Source of the DNA: Petrimonas sulfuriphila
GTDB taxonomy: Bacteria > Bacteroidota > Bacteroidia > Bacteroidales > Dysgonomonadaceae
Length of the DNA stretch: 64,000 nt
NCBI RefSeq assembly: GCF_051201015.1
Contig: NZ_JBPEHI010000004.1
Reading direction: 5' to 3' (one strand)
The notes under the pieces were generated by a model. That model had not been told where the DNA came from. It saw only the letters and a program-made list of their open reading frames with translations, and made no database searches. Positions 1 to 9,196 of this stretch are shown here, piece after piece (positions within the stretch are counted from its first letter, which is position 1; every line of letters begins with the position of its first letter). The translations under genes were made by a program, and so were the position numbers.

Positions 1-995
1 GGATCCATTATGTGCCACCTGTACAGTCCGAAACGTTGTCCCGATCTGTACGTAATATCGGGAGACAATACCTGAACCAAGCCCGCATAAGGTGTGGTAA
101 ATGTAACGTACTTTCCTTGCCTGTCAAAATTGTAGGATCCGCAGAAATAATCTTCAGTACCCGTTCCGATGATGGTCGGGAATTTTTTGTCTCCATCCAT
201 AAAGAACTTAATTTCTCCTTCGCCCCACCAACCGTTATTGTTTACTTGCCAGGCCATGTACACACCTACGTAATGGCCTTCTCCCTTAATGCCGTCGACG
301 ATTGTATAATCGGATGTTTCGTTCACTTTCGTACGTCGGTACTGCGCATGAAAATAGGCGGCATCTGCCGGAACATCAGTCAATGTGTAGTCAATCTGAT
401 AATACAGGTTCATGGCTTCGGCATCGTTGATGTTGGTCATGGTTATTCTGCATTTCCTGCGGAAAGGCATCACCCAGTAAGAGTTAAACGCGCTACCTGG
501 ATTTACCGTAACAGGCATCGAGTTCAGGGGTGCATATTCATTCCATCCCATACCGAAAAAATGGCCGATCGGGCACTCCACCGAGGGTTCAGTCTCGTCA
601 TCCCAGTATATGCGGATGATTGAAAAGCGCCAGTTGCCTGTAGGGGTCATCCAAATATGTTGGATGGCGCCGGGCCCTTCAATTTCAGCCATAGTGAACG
701 TTTCTCCCGGATTGATACGTACATAAGGATTTACTTTCCATCCTTGTCCCAAATCACGTGCGGCATGAGTAGCATTAGCCGTATTCCGGGGTGCATTGGG
801 GTCGGGTATAGCCATACCTCCTTTTCCTTTCTCCCCGGTAAAGTTTTCGGGGCTGATGGAGCGGGTCTCCGCACTGGATAGCCTGTACAGGTTACCCATA
901 TTCATATCCAGGCCATTGAATTCACGGTTTTGAGCAAAAATACCTGCCGTGAAAACAAATAATAAAAAAGTAATGTAAATTGATTTTAAGTTCAT
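1..995 (-). CDS. GH172 (DUF2961) secreted glycosidase, 3' end missing
   Basis: The gene starts at the ATG at 995 and runs off the left edge, so only its N-terminal 331 residues are seen. Residues 1-21 form a type I signal peptide ending FAQ, so the protein is periplasmic or outer-membrane bound. The rest is DUF2961, now CAZy family GH172, which holds difructose-anhydride enzymes and exo-acting D-arabinofuranosidases. The family's two catalytic glutamates sit in GEGE (E259) and GTGTED (E281). It is last in the row of locus genes and follows a 155-bp gap with its own promoter-like box and an operator-like site. Together with the second GH172, the DUF4185 protein and FucI, it suggests removal of D-arabinofuranose from D-arabinan (inference). 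The family is certain; the substrate is not. Confidence 0.9.
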   Translation of the reverse strand, partial: MNLKSIYITFLLFVFTAGIFAQNREFNGLDMNMGNLYRLSSAETRSISPENFTGEKGKGGMAIPDPNAPRNTANATHAARDLGQGWKVNPYVRINPGETFTMAEIEGPGAIQHIWMTPTGNWRFSIIRIYWDDETEPSVECPIGHFFGMGWNEYAPLNSMPVTVNPGSAFNSYWVMPFRRKCRITMTNINDAEAMNLYYQIDYTLTDVPADAAYFHAQYRRTKVNETSDYTIVDGIKGEGHYVGVYMAWQVNNNGWWGEGEIKFFMDGDKKFPTIIGTGTEDYFCGSYNFDRQGKYVTFTTPYAGLVQVLSPDITYRSGQRFGLYRWHIMD

Positions 996-1085
996 AGTTG
1001 CTTATTTTATTTGGTTCTACAATATTTTAATGGAATAAACTCCTGTTTTTGCAATGAATAGCAGATTTGGATTATCATTATCGGG

Positions 1086-1093
1086 CAAATATA
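1086..1093 (-). promoter_or_regulatory. -7 promoter box (TATATTTG) for the left-edge GH172 gene
   Basis: The minus strand reads TATATTTG, an exact match to the Bacteroidota -7 element TAnnTTTG. A start about 7 nt downstream would give a leader of roughly 85 nt before the ATG at 995. It lies in the 155-bp gap after the GH116 stop. I see no clear -33 box. An operator-like site lies 14 bp upstream. Confidence 0.5.
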
Positions 1094-1107
1094 AAATTTC
1101 TTCGTCA

Positions 1108-1119
1108 TTTAACGTGTAA
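1108..1119. promoter_or_regulatory. Degenerate LacI-type operator (TTTAACGTGTAA)
   Basis: This 12-mer matches 10 of 12 positions of TTAAACGTTTAA, the perfect palindrome found twice before fucI. It falls where the -33 region of the left-edge GH172 promoter should be, so bound repressor would block RNA polymerase. It is weaker than the other sites and could be chance in AT-rich DNA. Confidence 0.4.
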
Positions 1120-1150
1120 TTATCCTGAATTAAATAATTAACGAATTCTA

Positions 1151-4100
1151 TTATAAATCAAGCATGTTACCGCTAATATTGTACTTTTCTACTTCGATCG
1201 TTCCATACACCACATTCAAGATCGGCCTGCCAGCTTTAAATTCAACTGTTCCAAATCCCGATCGGGCACTGATAAAACACTTGAAATCACCAATCCGGGA
1301 ATCGATATATAAGGTTTTATCCACGGCGTCGTAATAAATGCCGGTTAATCCCTGCAGCAATCCGTAACTGGCCATTGCCCGGGCATACCAATGCCCACAC
1401 TCGTACTCGTCAAAAGGATTTCTTACGGAACCGTCGTACCTGTCGCGACATACCCTCACAATTTCCAAACCCTTTTCTACCTCTCCTTTCAACATCAGAT
1501 GGCTTGCCACCTGGTATTCAATTCCGGTCCAAACCTCATTACTATAAACAAAAGGTAACGACAATGCTCCTCCTTTCGGCCATGAACAGAGCAATAGTCC
1601 TCCGTCTTCACCACACGCATAAGTCGGCCGTTGCGGATTATAATGATCCAGCAGTGTTTTTCTCAAATTATATTTATAAACGGCTTCCAGGTGGCTTTTA
1701 ACCATATTATTGTCAATAATTTCGGGTAGTCTGCAGACCAAAGCCATCCACATTCCCAAAATCCCATCAGAAAGACAGCCGGTACCGTACTGATATTTCG
1801 GACCTTCCTTTTTGAGTAAAGCCATTGCTTCACTTGAATAACTACCACCAAAAGATTGCACATTTACTGGGTTGGGAGCCTCTAACCCTTCCCATTGGAT
1901 TTTCTGGATAAAATATTCACCGTCAAATAAATCATTCTCAATGTATTTTTTACCTTTATCCAGTAACGACTGGTATTCTTTGTAAGGTTCCTTGAGGGTT
2001 TTGCACATTTCAATAAAAGCCGTGAGTGCTCCCAAATAAAAACTGGTGCACATCCCATCGGGCCCCCAAAATTCAATATCATACGTATTGTGATGCGGTT
2101 CTTCGAGGTATCCTTTCTTTTTCGGATCCCAGGTACGGATACAATAATCTAAGCTCTTCTTCACGTACGGGAACAACGACTTCATCCATTCCGTATCGCC
2201 GCTAATTCTCCATTCTCTATACACTTTCATGATTCCTCCCAACTGACCATCGGCAGCAGCATGGAAATTATGGTCGGTGGGAGTAATGGGAATATTCGTC
2301 CTGAAATTCTGGTGCCCCGCTTCATTCTGACTTATTTTGAATTCCGTCTCACGTAATGTCCTTTCTAAAGTGGGGAAAAGATGAGGAATAGCCTGTGCAT
2401 AATTCCAGACATGAGTGCAACTTCCGTGACAACATCCCGAATCGTCGTTACACCCTTCCCACGCCCAAAGCCTCCCATCAGATACACGTAAAACGGTAGG
2501 TGATTTCAATATAGTCAGATTCGCAGCAACTGCTTCCAATACTTCCGCAGGAAGGGTAGAATCATAAAACGATTTACAGAATAGTTCGGAATTCCTCCTT
2601 AAAGTTGTAGAATTTTTGTCCCAATACTTGATTAGACTGTCTAAATTCTCAAAACGGGTTGCATACCATGGACGATAATTGGAATCCTGTGAACCTACAA
2701 TACCCAATTCCCCGGGCCCTTTAATTTCCCATCCGTCCGAGTAATCACTTTCAAAATCAGCCAGCACAATAGCTCCAGGAGAGGGAGAGGAGAGTATCTC
2801 ATCGCGACGATCGGTCAGCATGAACTGATCGGCCAAGATATGCCCCCACGCAGATGTATCAATATCCATGATTTTCAACCGAGCATTTTTTCCTCTATGT
2901 TTGCTCAAATCCCAGATTATTTCTGTTAATTGTTCTGTATTTTTACCTGTTGCGGTTTCTACAATTTGGCCATCAATTAACAGATTAACAGCAGTTTTCT
3001 CTTTCTGACTACCACCTCCCACCAAAAATTTGAGGTATTTTCTGTTGATGATAAACTCCGGCGAAAGCAGCGTTCCTACCTGCCCATCACCATTCGGATC
3101 GAAGGAATTCAACAAGGCTTCTCCTGCAAAACCCGATACTTTTTGTTGGTTCTTTACCGCTCTCTTTGTAGTTTTACCTGAAAATGCCGCACCTGTGACG
3201 ACCTGCTGCCCGATAGAAAGATCCGACTGAGGAAGATACCAGCAGAAATTGACTTTCACTGTTTTTTCTTCACCCGGTTTCATTTTTATCGGCAAATACA
3301 CAGAAGCGCCCGGAGAAACTCCTTCAACAGGAGGATTATCAACAATTTTCGCATTTCTGATATTTTCCCAAAGGATGGTTTGCGCATCAAACCACCCACC
3401 CCTGAACCAACAATGGTCCGTTACTGCGTTAACGTTATCGAGATATATGGCAAAACCTCCGGTAACGCTGTTACCATCAACACCGGCCCTGATCATTCTG
3501 AACCCGTTTGTCTGCTCCAATATATGCCCGTTATCGTCGATGAAATTACGCGCATTATAGGAGAAGACAGCCTCAATCGCATCACGGGACCTATTCTTAA
3601 ACGAATATTCCAGCACGCCTACCGGCAGGCTCGAATTATCTTCATCAGTGGGAACAAAAGGGCTCCAGCCGGTAATTTTCACATCCAGTGGAATATCCTT
3701 ATCTTCCAATTCAATAATCCCAAAAGGGAAACGAGCGAGGAAAGAACCCTTTTCAAACCTAGGCAATCCATAATTCCGGTTACCCAAACCATTTCCACTA
3801 CCATGCGGGCCAAACAGTTTCCAGGTAGGAACGATTGATTCCAGCACTTTCGCTCCGTTTTTTACCCCTTTAATGCTGATGGCAGCAAAAGTATAGGGAG
3901 TATTGTATATTTCCGGACGATGGTTAACCGATAAGTGAGAAATCGCTCCGGTTCCTTCCAGACAAAACATACCGGCACCTATACCTCCAATCGGGAAAGC
4001 TACTTTGCTTAAATATTCATTCCTGTATACGCCGTTATAGTTTCTCTCAGTTCTTTCGAACTGAAAATGCAGTTTGTCGGGATTATTTGATCCCAATAAA

Positions 4101-4189
4101 CTTTCTGCCGAGGTAAAAGCGGGGATATTTGTCGCGGCGATCGTGCCTAACCCAATTTTCTTTAGGAATGCCCTGCGATTGTTATTCAT
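1151..4189 (-). CDS. GH116-family (GBA2/DUF608) glycosidase with inserted beta-sandwich
   Basis: This 1012-residue protein has a Tat-type N-terminus (NRRAFLKK, then a hydrophobic stretch). A GBA2-type N-terminal beta domain spans about residues 50-345, and the DUF608 alpha-barrel runs from about 500 to the end. By motif alignment the nucleophile is probably E578 (WAWEG) and the acid/base D704 (NTYDIEF). Residues about 350-459 are an insert with GF-G, LLNSF, FLVGGG and WGHI-AD-F motifs, resembling the lectin-like module of bacterial GH32 enzymes. Family members are beta-glucosidases and beta-xylosidases; the locus suggests a role in arabinan-containing glycans (inference). The start overlaps the end of the upstream gene by 8 bp, so the two are translationally linked. 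Confidence 0.85.
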   Translation of the reverse strand: MNNNRRAFLKKIGLGTIAATNIPAFTSAESLLGSNNPDKLHFQFERTERNYNGVYRNEYLSKVAFPIGGIGAGMFCLEGTGAISHLSVNHRPEIYNTPYTFAAISIKGVKNGAKVLESIVPTWKLFGPHGSGNGLGNRNYGLPRFEKGSFLARFPFGIIELEDKDIPLDVKITGWSPFVPTDEDNSSLPVGVLEYSFKNRSRDAIEAVFSYNARNFIDDNGHILEQTNGFRMIRAGVDGNSVTGGFAIYLDNVNAVTDHCWFRGGWFDAQTILWENIRNAKIVDNPPVEGVSPGASVYLPIKMKPGEEKTVKVNFCWYLPQSDLSIGQQVVTGAAFSGKTTKRAVKNQQKVSGFAGEALLNSFDPNGDGQVGTLLSPEFIINRKYLKFLVGGGSQKEKTAVNLLIDGQIVETATGKNTEQLTEIIWDLSKHRGKNARLKIMDIDTSAWGHILADQFMLTDRRDEILSSPSPGAIVLADFESDYSDGWEIKGPGELGIVGSQDSNYRPWYATRFENLDSLIKYWDKNSTTLRRNSELFCKSFYDSTLPAEVLEAVAANLTILKSPTVLRVSDGRLWAWEGCNDDSGCCHGSCTHVWNYAQAIPHLFPTLERTLRETEFKISQNEAGHQNFRTNIPITPTDHNFHAAADGQLGGIMKVYREWRISGDTEWMKSLFPYVKKSLDYCIRTWDPKKKGYLEEPHHNTYDIEFWGPDGMCTSFYLGALTAFIEMCKTLKEPYKEYQSLLDKGKKYIENDLFDGEYFIQKIQWEGLEAPNPVNVQSFGGSYSSEAMALLKKEGPKYQYGTGCLSDGILGMWMALVCRLPEIIDNNMVKSHLEAVYKYNLRKTLLDHYNPQRPTYACGEDGGLLLCSWPKGGALSLPFVYSNEVWTGIEYQVASHLMLKGEVEKGLEIVRVCRDRYDGSVRNPFDEYECGHWYARAMASYGLLQGLTGIYYDAVDKTLYIDSRIGDFKCFISARSGFGTVEFKAGRPILNVVYGTIEVEKYNISGNMLDL

Positions 4190-5294
4190 TTTTATTATTA
4201 TGGTTTAAATTAAACTCATTAACCATGACATCACCAGGAGGTCGAGTTTTTATCTGTTGAATAAACTGTTGAGGAGGGAGCATGGTGATCCCAAAAACAA
4301 ACTGTTCACCGTTTTTAAAAGGTGATTTCAATTCAAAGTTTTCGAATGAAACACCTCCGGGAATGGGATTTTCACTGGCCCAATACGTAAAACGCCCGTT
4401 CACCAATCCAGCCAATTTCTCTTGGGGGTTCTCTTGTATCCAATATTGAGTTGCCGTTTTTCCGGTAAACTTCCAATGTTCACTAGTTCCCGCTGCAAAC
4501 TCTGCTTTACTGTAGTCTTTTTCATTAGGAGCCGCAATAAAATAAGCGTCTCCCTTCCAACTCCGTATCATCTCTTGTTGAGAAAAACATTCATGTGGCG
4601 TAAAATGTATATCCTTGTAGCCGGACCACAAATTGAGTGAAGATTTTTCTCCGTCTTTAAAGAAAAGCGTTCTCAAACGGGCTTTGTTTCCCATTGTAGC
4701 GGTCGTTATGAAATAATCCAGATTAACGGAGCCACTATATGTATTCGTCGTTATCTCAAATTCGTAAGGGCGGGATTCGAAAAAACGAAGACGAACGTAC
4801 ACCTTGGCTCCATTATCAAAAGGTTCGGAAAAAACATACAAGGTAAGTGTCTCTTCTCCGTTAATTTTTTCAACGACTCCCCGTGCCGGGTATACCGGGC
4901 CAGACGGTAAACCCGCCGTGGAATCATTTGAACTCCAGAACCGTTTCCCTCTTTCTTCCGGATCAAGACTGCTCACTTCAAGCTCCGAGAATCCACGGTG
5001 GTTGCTTCCTTTGGGAATCGGTTCAAAAGCAATAAAATTCATTACTTCGGGAAATTCATACTCCAGATAGGGTGTATAAATCCGGATCAGCCCCCTGGGG
5101 CCGGGCAAGGGAGCCAATCCCACAACTATACCGTTGGCATGCCCCCATACCGGCATTGCCGGTTTCCCTTCCGCTGGCAGTATCCAGGATCCTACCGTGT
5201 CGGGGAGCGCTAGTTGTTTCCAGTCGGATAAATTTTGCTGAGCGTACAAAGAAGTCAGTATCTGCAAAAACAGAAAGAATAAGAACTGTTTCAT
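4182..5294 (-). CDS. Secreted PUL-associated protein of unknown function
   Basis: I do not recognise a named family. I start it at the ATG at 5294 because residues 1-18 from there (MKQFLFF..., ending LYAQQ) make a clean signal peptide; a longer reading frame back to 5363 begins with charged residues and lacks one. The mature 350 residues look all-beta: many short alternating hydrophobic stretches, aromatics, and no cysteine motif or obvious catalytic signature. It lies between the DUF4185 lipoprotein and GH116 and overlaps the latter by 8 bp, so it is co-transcribed with the glycan-degrading genes. A sugar-binding or lyase-like beta-sandwich role is possible but not shown. Confidence 0.75.
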   Translation of the reverse strand: MKQFLFFLFLQILTSLYAQQNLSDWKQLALPDTVGSWILPAEGKPAMPVWGHANGIVVGLAPLPGPRGLIRIYTPYLEYEFPEVMNFIAFEPIPKGSNHRGFSELEVSSLDPEERGKRFWSSNDSTAGLPSGPVYPARGVVEKINGEETLTLYVFSEPFDNGAKVYVRLRFFESRPYEFEITTNTYSGSVNLDYFITTATMGNKARLRTLFFKDGEKSSLNLWSGYKDIHFTPHECFSQQEMIRSWKGDAYFIAAPNEKDYSKAEFAAGTSEHWKFTGKTATQYWIQENPQEKLAGLVNGRFTYWASENPIPGGVSFENFELKSPFKNGEQFVFGITMLPPQQFIQQIKTRPPGDVMVNEFNLNHNNKNE

Positions 5295-5328
5295 ATTTTT
5301 ATAAGCGATGATATTTACATTATCTTTG

Positions 5329-6747
5329 TTAGTTCTGGAATTTACCCATATCCGCCATTTCAACCTTCATCAGAAAAACATTGTAGGGCATCCACATCGA
5401 CATCAGGAAATAGAGACTTTCCCCGCTTACCGACAAGGGGTGAAAGTACGATCCGTACAATTGTGCATAATCTTTTCCCGCAGCCAATTCGTACGGTTCA
5501 CTCCAGGGACCGGTAACCTGTTCTGCAGTGCGCATGGTGATATTGTACCGGTCACCATTGAAATAAGCTATAAACCATTTGCTGAACGTCTCATTATAAA
5601 TGAATGACAGTTCTCCTACTTTATCATCAATAACAACGGTTGCCTGATTTTCATCTCCCGTGATCCATTGACCGGAAGATCCGTTCCAATACTCATAGCG
5701 CTCTCTGTTTTCGATGTCTTGTTCACGAAAGCGGGCAAGAACGGCTTTGCTGTCTCTGCCGGTCTGTGTGCCGATCATATAGACGTACCCGTCTTTCTTA
5801 AAATACCCACCTTGTCCGAAAGGGCTATTGGAAGAGAATGTGATGGTTTCACATTTCTGCCATGTTTGTCCGTTATCCGTTGATTTGTACATCCCGGAAT
5901 AATTGGTGATCCAGCCGGTCCAGTTTCTCATATTGAAGTAATGGACATAATCGATACCGTTGGCACGGACGGCAGCTGTAGGAATGGAGGTCCAGTCACC
6001 ATTACCCGATCCGTCTTTCCCACCATATACGATTTCACGGGCATCCCCCCTGGCATCGGTAGCCATACTGCTGAAAGCAAGTCCGTCTTCCAGGTCTTTA
6101 TCCTCCGAGAAAGCCAACACATTACTTCTCCAACTCCCTCCGTTAGGGCCTGGATTGGCAGGATTTGGCTTAAAATCGCGCCCGAATGTATCGCCAAAAA
6201 ATATTCCGTATCTACCCGGTTGCATCTCCCAGACAACCCCCAGATCAGTTCCTCCCACATTCCATTTCAATGTATTATTGGGGCTAGGAAAGGTTTCTCC
6301 AGCCATAGGGGCTCCGGTAACACGTGCTATCCGGCTTACTGTACGAATAAAAAAACCCCACCGGTTGTCTACATTAAGCGAAACTTCCTTGGAAACGTTT
6401 CCATCCAGATAAACGGCCTTCAGTAGGAGTTTGAAAAAATCAGGATCGGAAGGCTGCACTGTATATGTAAAAAGGTAAGACGATGAAAGCTCACTCCGGT
6501 TAATCTTTTGCGAATAACTTTCTCCTCCACTTTTGCTAACCATTAAATAATCAATGTCATCAATATTTTTAAACGTAAGAATTGCAGAAACAACTTTTGT
6601 CTCCTTATGGGGTGTAAGATCGGTTTCAGCTGATGAGATCTCATCAGCAGGCACATAAGGCTCAGCGCCTTCTTCTTTGCTACAGGACAATACAATCATC
6701 GTAACAATAACAAAGGATATACATATAAAATAATTTTTTCTTTCCAT
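5329..6747 (-). CDS. DUF4185 (GH183-type) surface lipoprotein, candidate endo-D-arabinanase
   Basis: A lipobox ends at C22 (IVLSC) and is followed by SKEEG, an acidic signal typical of surface-exposed Bacteroidota lipoproteins. Residues about 45-135 form an Ig-like spacer. From about 145 to the end is a DUF4185 five-bladed beta-propeller with its hallmark GGTDLG (D168) and FFGDTFG (D186); these aspartates are my candidates for the active site. DUF4185 founded CAZy family GH183, whose characterised members are endo-D-arabinanases. Surface location suits the first cut of a large polymer before SusCD import. It follows an inverted repeat that may set its expression relative to the upstream susCD genes. 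The family call is firm; the substrate is inferred from family and context. Confidence 0.82.
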   Translation of the reverse strand: MERKNYFICISFVIVTMIVLSCSKEEGAEPYVPADEISSAETDLTPHKETKVVSAILTFKNIDDIDYLMVSKSGGESYSQKINRSELSSSYLFTYTVQPSDPDFFKLLLKAVYLDGNVSKEVSLNVDNRWGFFIRTVSRIARVTGAPMAGETFPSPNNTLKWNVGGTDLGVVWEMQPGRYGIFFGDTFGRDFKPNPANPGPNGGSWRSNVLAFSEDKDLEDGLAFSSMATDARGDAREIVYGGKDGSGNGDWTSIPTAAVRANGIDYVHYFNMRNWTGWITNYSGMYKSTDNGQTWQKCETITFSSNSPFGQGGYFKKDGYVYMIGTQTGRDSKAVLARFREQDIENRERYEYWNGSSGQWITGDENQATVVIDDKVGELSFIYNETFSKWFIAYFNGDRYNITMRTAEQVTGPWSEPYELAAGKDYAQLYGSYFHPLSVSGESLYFLMSMWMPYNVFLMKVEMADMGKFQN

Positions 6748-6785
6748 CTAAATTCTACGCACAATTTTCAGCAAACAAGGATTAA

Positions 6786-6843
6786 AAGGGTGTACCGCCA
6801 GGAAGCAGCATTAACGGTATGCACCTGTCCGTGGTACACCCTT
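6786..6843 (-). repeat. 11-bp inverted repeat in the gap before the DUF4185 gene
   Basis: AAGGGTGTACC (6786-6796) and GGTACACCCTT (6833-6843) are perfect complements around a 36-nt loop. On the transcribed minus strand the second arm runs into TTTT, so the structure resembles a leaky terminator or an RNA-processing hairpin. It sits in the 123-bp gap between the small lipoprotein and the DUF4185 gene. Confidence 0.6.
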
Positions 6844-6870
6844 ATCGAATAAATTACAACTTACCGATCA

Positions 6871-7281
6871 TCATTTAATTTCAATTACAGCTCCTTCTGA
6901 AAAAACCCTGTCCGTAAACCCTTCCTCTCTTGCTTCGGCAGTCAGAAAGCCCAGCAATTTAACTATAAACCTGTACTCTTTATCCGGATTTATTGTAATA
7001 TTTGCTGACTTAACTTCATTGAATACGGAAACTTTTTGCCTGTAGATGCCATTTTCAACCACCTGAATACTTGTCTCCAAAGGCCTTCTGAAATCTTCAG
7101 GAATATTGTCCGGTATCTGCCACGACAGCGTAATCACATTCCCCTGTTGAGTGTATGATAAATTTTCCACTTTGGACAAAGAATGATTGAAATCTTTCCT
7201 GTCGATAATGTCTCTATCGTAGCACCCGGTAAACAGGATCAAGGTAAGTGCTGCAATAATTAATTTTTCTATTTTTTTCAT
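6871..7281 (-). CDS. Small surface lipoprotein, DUF4945-like
   Basis: The 136-residue protein has a lipoprotein signal ending at C20 (LFTGC) followed by YDRD, an acidic surface-export tag. The rest is one fibronectin-like beta domain with VENLSY and a strand pattern resembling DUF4945, a family I associate with susCD neighbours; that name is from memory and only moderately sure. It lies 95 bp downstream of susD on the same strand. A small surface lipoprotein directly after susCD is usually a glycan-binding accessory (inference). No catalytic residues are apparent. Confidence 0.65.
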   Translation of the reverse strand: MKKIEKLIIAALTLILFTGCYDRDIIDRKDFNHSLSKVENLSYTQQGNVITLSWQIPDNIPEDFRRPLETSIQVVENGIYRQKVSVFNEVKSANITINPDKEYRFIVKLLGFLTAEAREEGFTDRVFSEGAVIEIK

Positions 7282-7376
7282 ACGATATTGTTTTACTATT
7301 TTACACTAAGGTTGTACAGAACTCACCTATTATCGCGCTTGTTCTACAACCATAACATAGGTTCTTACCCGGAGGA

Positions 7377-9185
7377 TTAGTATCCGGGGTTTTGTGTATA
7401 GTTACCTTTAGCCCACTTCATCTGATTTTGCGGGATAGGGAAAAATTCATCACGTCCGGCAGTAAACCGGGCGTTTGCCATCCATGAGAACCGGGTTTTC
7501 TCCACGGTAAAATAGTTGTTCATAATCTCTTCCAGATTTCCCCAACGCTGCAAATCGAAGAAACGACGTCCTTCACCGGCCATTTCCAAGCGGTTTTCCC
7601 ACTGCATTGCTTTCCAGGCAAAATCTTTATCCCAGACACAATTCTCACCCGGCTTGTAAATCTCAACATGATAGTTCATTACCGATGTTCCGTCTGCTTT
7701 GATTAACCAATCGGCACTATTAGCAGCTCGTTCACGAACTTTGTTGATGGGTGCTAACGCTTCGTTCCACCTGTCCAACTGAATAAGTACTTCGGCTTTC
7801 CAGAGCAAGACCTCATCGTAACGAATCATCCGCTTGTTCATAGAATTGAACTGCCATCCATCATACAAAAGACAATCACAACCGGGGTGAGGCAATTCTT
7901 TTACTGATTTCAGCCAACCGTATTCGGCTCCATTCCTTATCCCCCTGCTCTCAAAAATCAAGCCCGGATCGTATTTCCACGGATGTCCGGGGACACCTGC
8001 AGTATGGCTAAAACGAGGATCCCAACTATATTTTCCGAAATATTCCGGATTTCCAGCTTCCACAAGGGCAATGTTATCACTTCCATCCGTATTCTTGATA
8101 TAATCTCCGTAACTGTCTTTATTGTAATCGTCAAACAAAGGTAATCCGTCAGGTCCTGTTTTAAAGGCATTGCCCATATTGTAGCTTATGTGGTGGAATC
8201 CGCAACATTGAAATCCGCCCCAGTTCCAGGGGTGATTCAACCCTTCCCCCCGGTTTATTTTTCCTCCGGTAGAACTGCCATCATCAATGGAATATTGAAT
8301 CTCCCAGATTGATTCCTTCGTATTGTTGTCGGAAGTATGGATAAAGTTTTCTCCGAAATTTCCACAAAGACCCACTTTTTCACCTTCCTGATCGGTAATC
8401 TTATTCAGGTAAACCAACGCTTCCGTAAGCCTGTCTTTGTTTATATTGATTACCTGATGCCTGTCGTCTTGTTCGTATGCCATAAACATTAATGTTCTGG
8501 CAATCATAGCCGTTGCAGCATTTTTATCTACCCTGCCTTTTTCAGGTTGTGTAGCCGGCAAAGCATTTTCCGCATCTTTAAAATCACTAAGAATCCGCTC
8601 CCAAAGATACTGATCATTCGGAAACTTGGCGTCTTTGTTAGGAATTGCTTCAAATTCACCCGAACTACCTACCACATTTTCGTCGATATACGGCATATAC
8701 TTGAAAAACTGTTTTAACCTGAAATGTACGAAAGCCCTGATAAACTTCATTTCTCCTATTCTTACGCTTTTCAACGGATAATCTTCCTCGGCGATATTGT
8801 TCAGTTTCTGTATTGCGGTGTTGCTGCGCTGAATAATCTGATAAGAAACATACCACGGATAATCTATCGGCCAGCCATTTGCTGTCAGGTTCACAAAGGT
8901 TTCCATGAAACCCCATCCATCACCTCCGTCCCAAACGCCGCCTCCTCCTTTATAGGAGTCGTCGGAACGCATGGATCCGGACCACCAGAGTGAAAAAGGC
9001 GAATCCCAGGAAGGTATGTCGGTAATCCTTGCGTAAGTTGCCGTTACAAAACCTTCCATGTCTTCGGGAGAATTTAGTAAGCCTTCATCCAACACTTGTT
9101 TAGGATTCACTTCCAAAAGATCGGAGCAATTGTTTGCCGTAATGAGGAAAGCGATGAGTAAAAAGATATATTTTAATTGTTTCAT
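7377..9185 (-). CDS. SusD/RagB-family surface glycan-binding lipoprotein
   Basis: The 602-residue protein has a lipoprotein signal with C20 (TANNC) and the SusD layout: tetratricopeptide-like helices in the N-terminal half, an irregular central loop region (about residues 290-430) that usually carries the glycan-binding face, and the conserved C-terminal RagB segment (ENRLEMAGEGRRFFDL at about 530-546, PIPQNQ near the end). SusD forms the lid of the SusC transporter. The start lies 11 bp after the susC stop, so the two are co-translated as a pair. The glycan is not readable from sequence; neighbouring enzymes suggest D-arabinan fragments. Confidence 0.95.
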   Translation of the reverse strand: MKQLKYIFLLIAFLITANNCSDLLEVNPKQVLDEGLLNSPEDMEGFVTATYARITDIPSWDSPFSLWWSGSMRSDDSYKGGGGVWDGGDGWGFMETFVNLTANGWPIDYPWYVSYQIIQRSNTAIQKLNNIAEEDYPLKSVRIGEMKFIRAFVHFRLKQFFKYMPYIDENVVGSSGEFEAIPNKDAKFPNDQYLWERILSDFKDAENALPATQPEKGRVDKNAATAMIARTLMFMAYEQDDRHQVININKDRLTEALVYLNKITDQEGEKVGLCGNFGENFIHTSDNNTKESIWEIQYSIDDGSSTGGKINRGEGLNHPWNWGGFQCCGFHHISYNMGNAFKTGPDGLPLFDDYNKDSYGDYIKNTDGSDNIALVEAGNPEYFGKYSWDPRFSHTAGVPGHPWKYDPGLIFESRGIRNGAEYGWLKSVKELPHPGCDCLLYDGWQFNSMNKRMIRYDEVLLWKAEVLIQLDRWNEALAPINKVRERAANSADWLIKADGTSVMNYHVEIYKPGENCVWDKDFAWKAMQWENRLEMAGEGRRFFDLQRWGNLEEIMNNYFTVEKTRFSWMANARFTAGRDEFFPIPQNQMKWAKGNYTQNPGY

Positions 9186-9196
9186 AATCTATAAAT

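Noticed and set aside
1..6. GGATCC at the very first bases
   Set aside because: A BamHI site at the window edge is more likely chance than biology; nothing else suggests a clone junction.
12..623. 203-codon plus-strand frame at the left edge
   Set aside because: Antisense to the GH172 gene, whose catalytic GEGE and GTGTED lie in the other strand.
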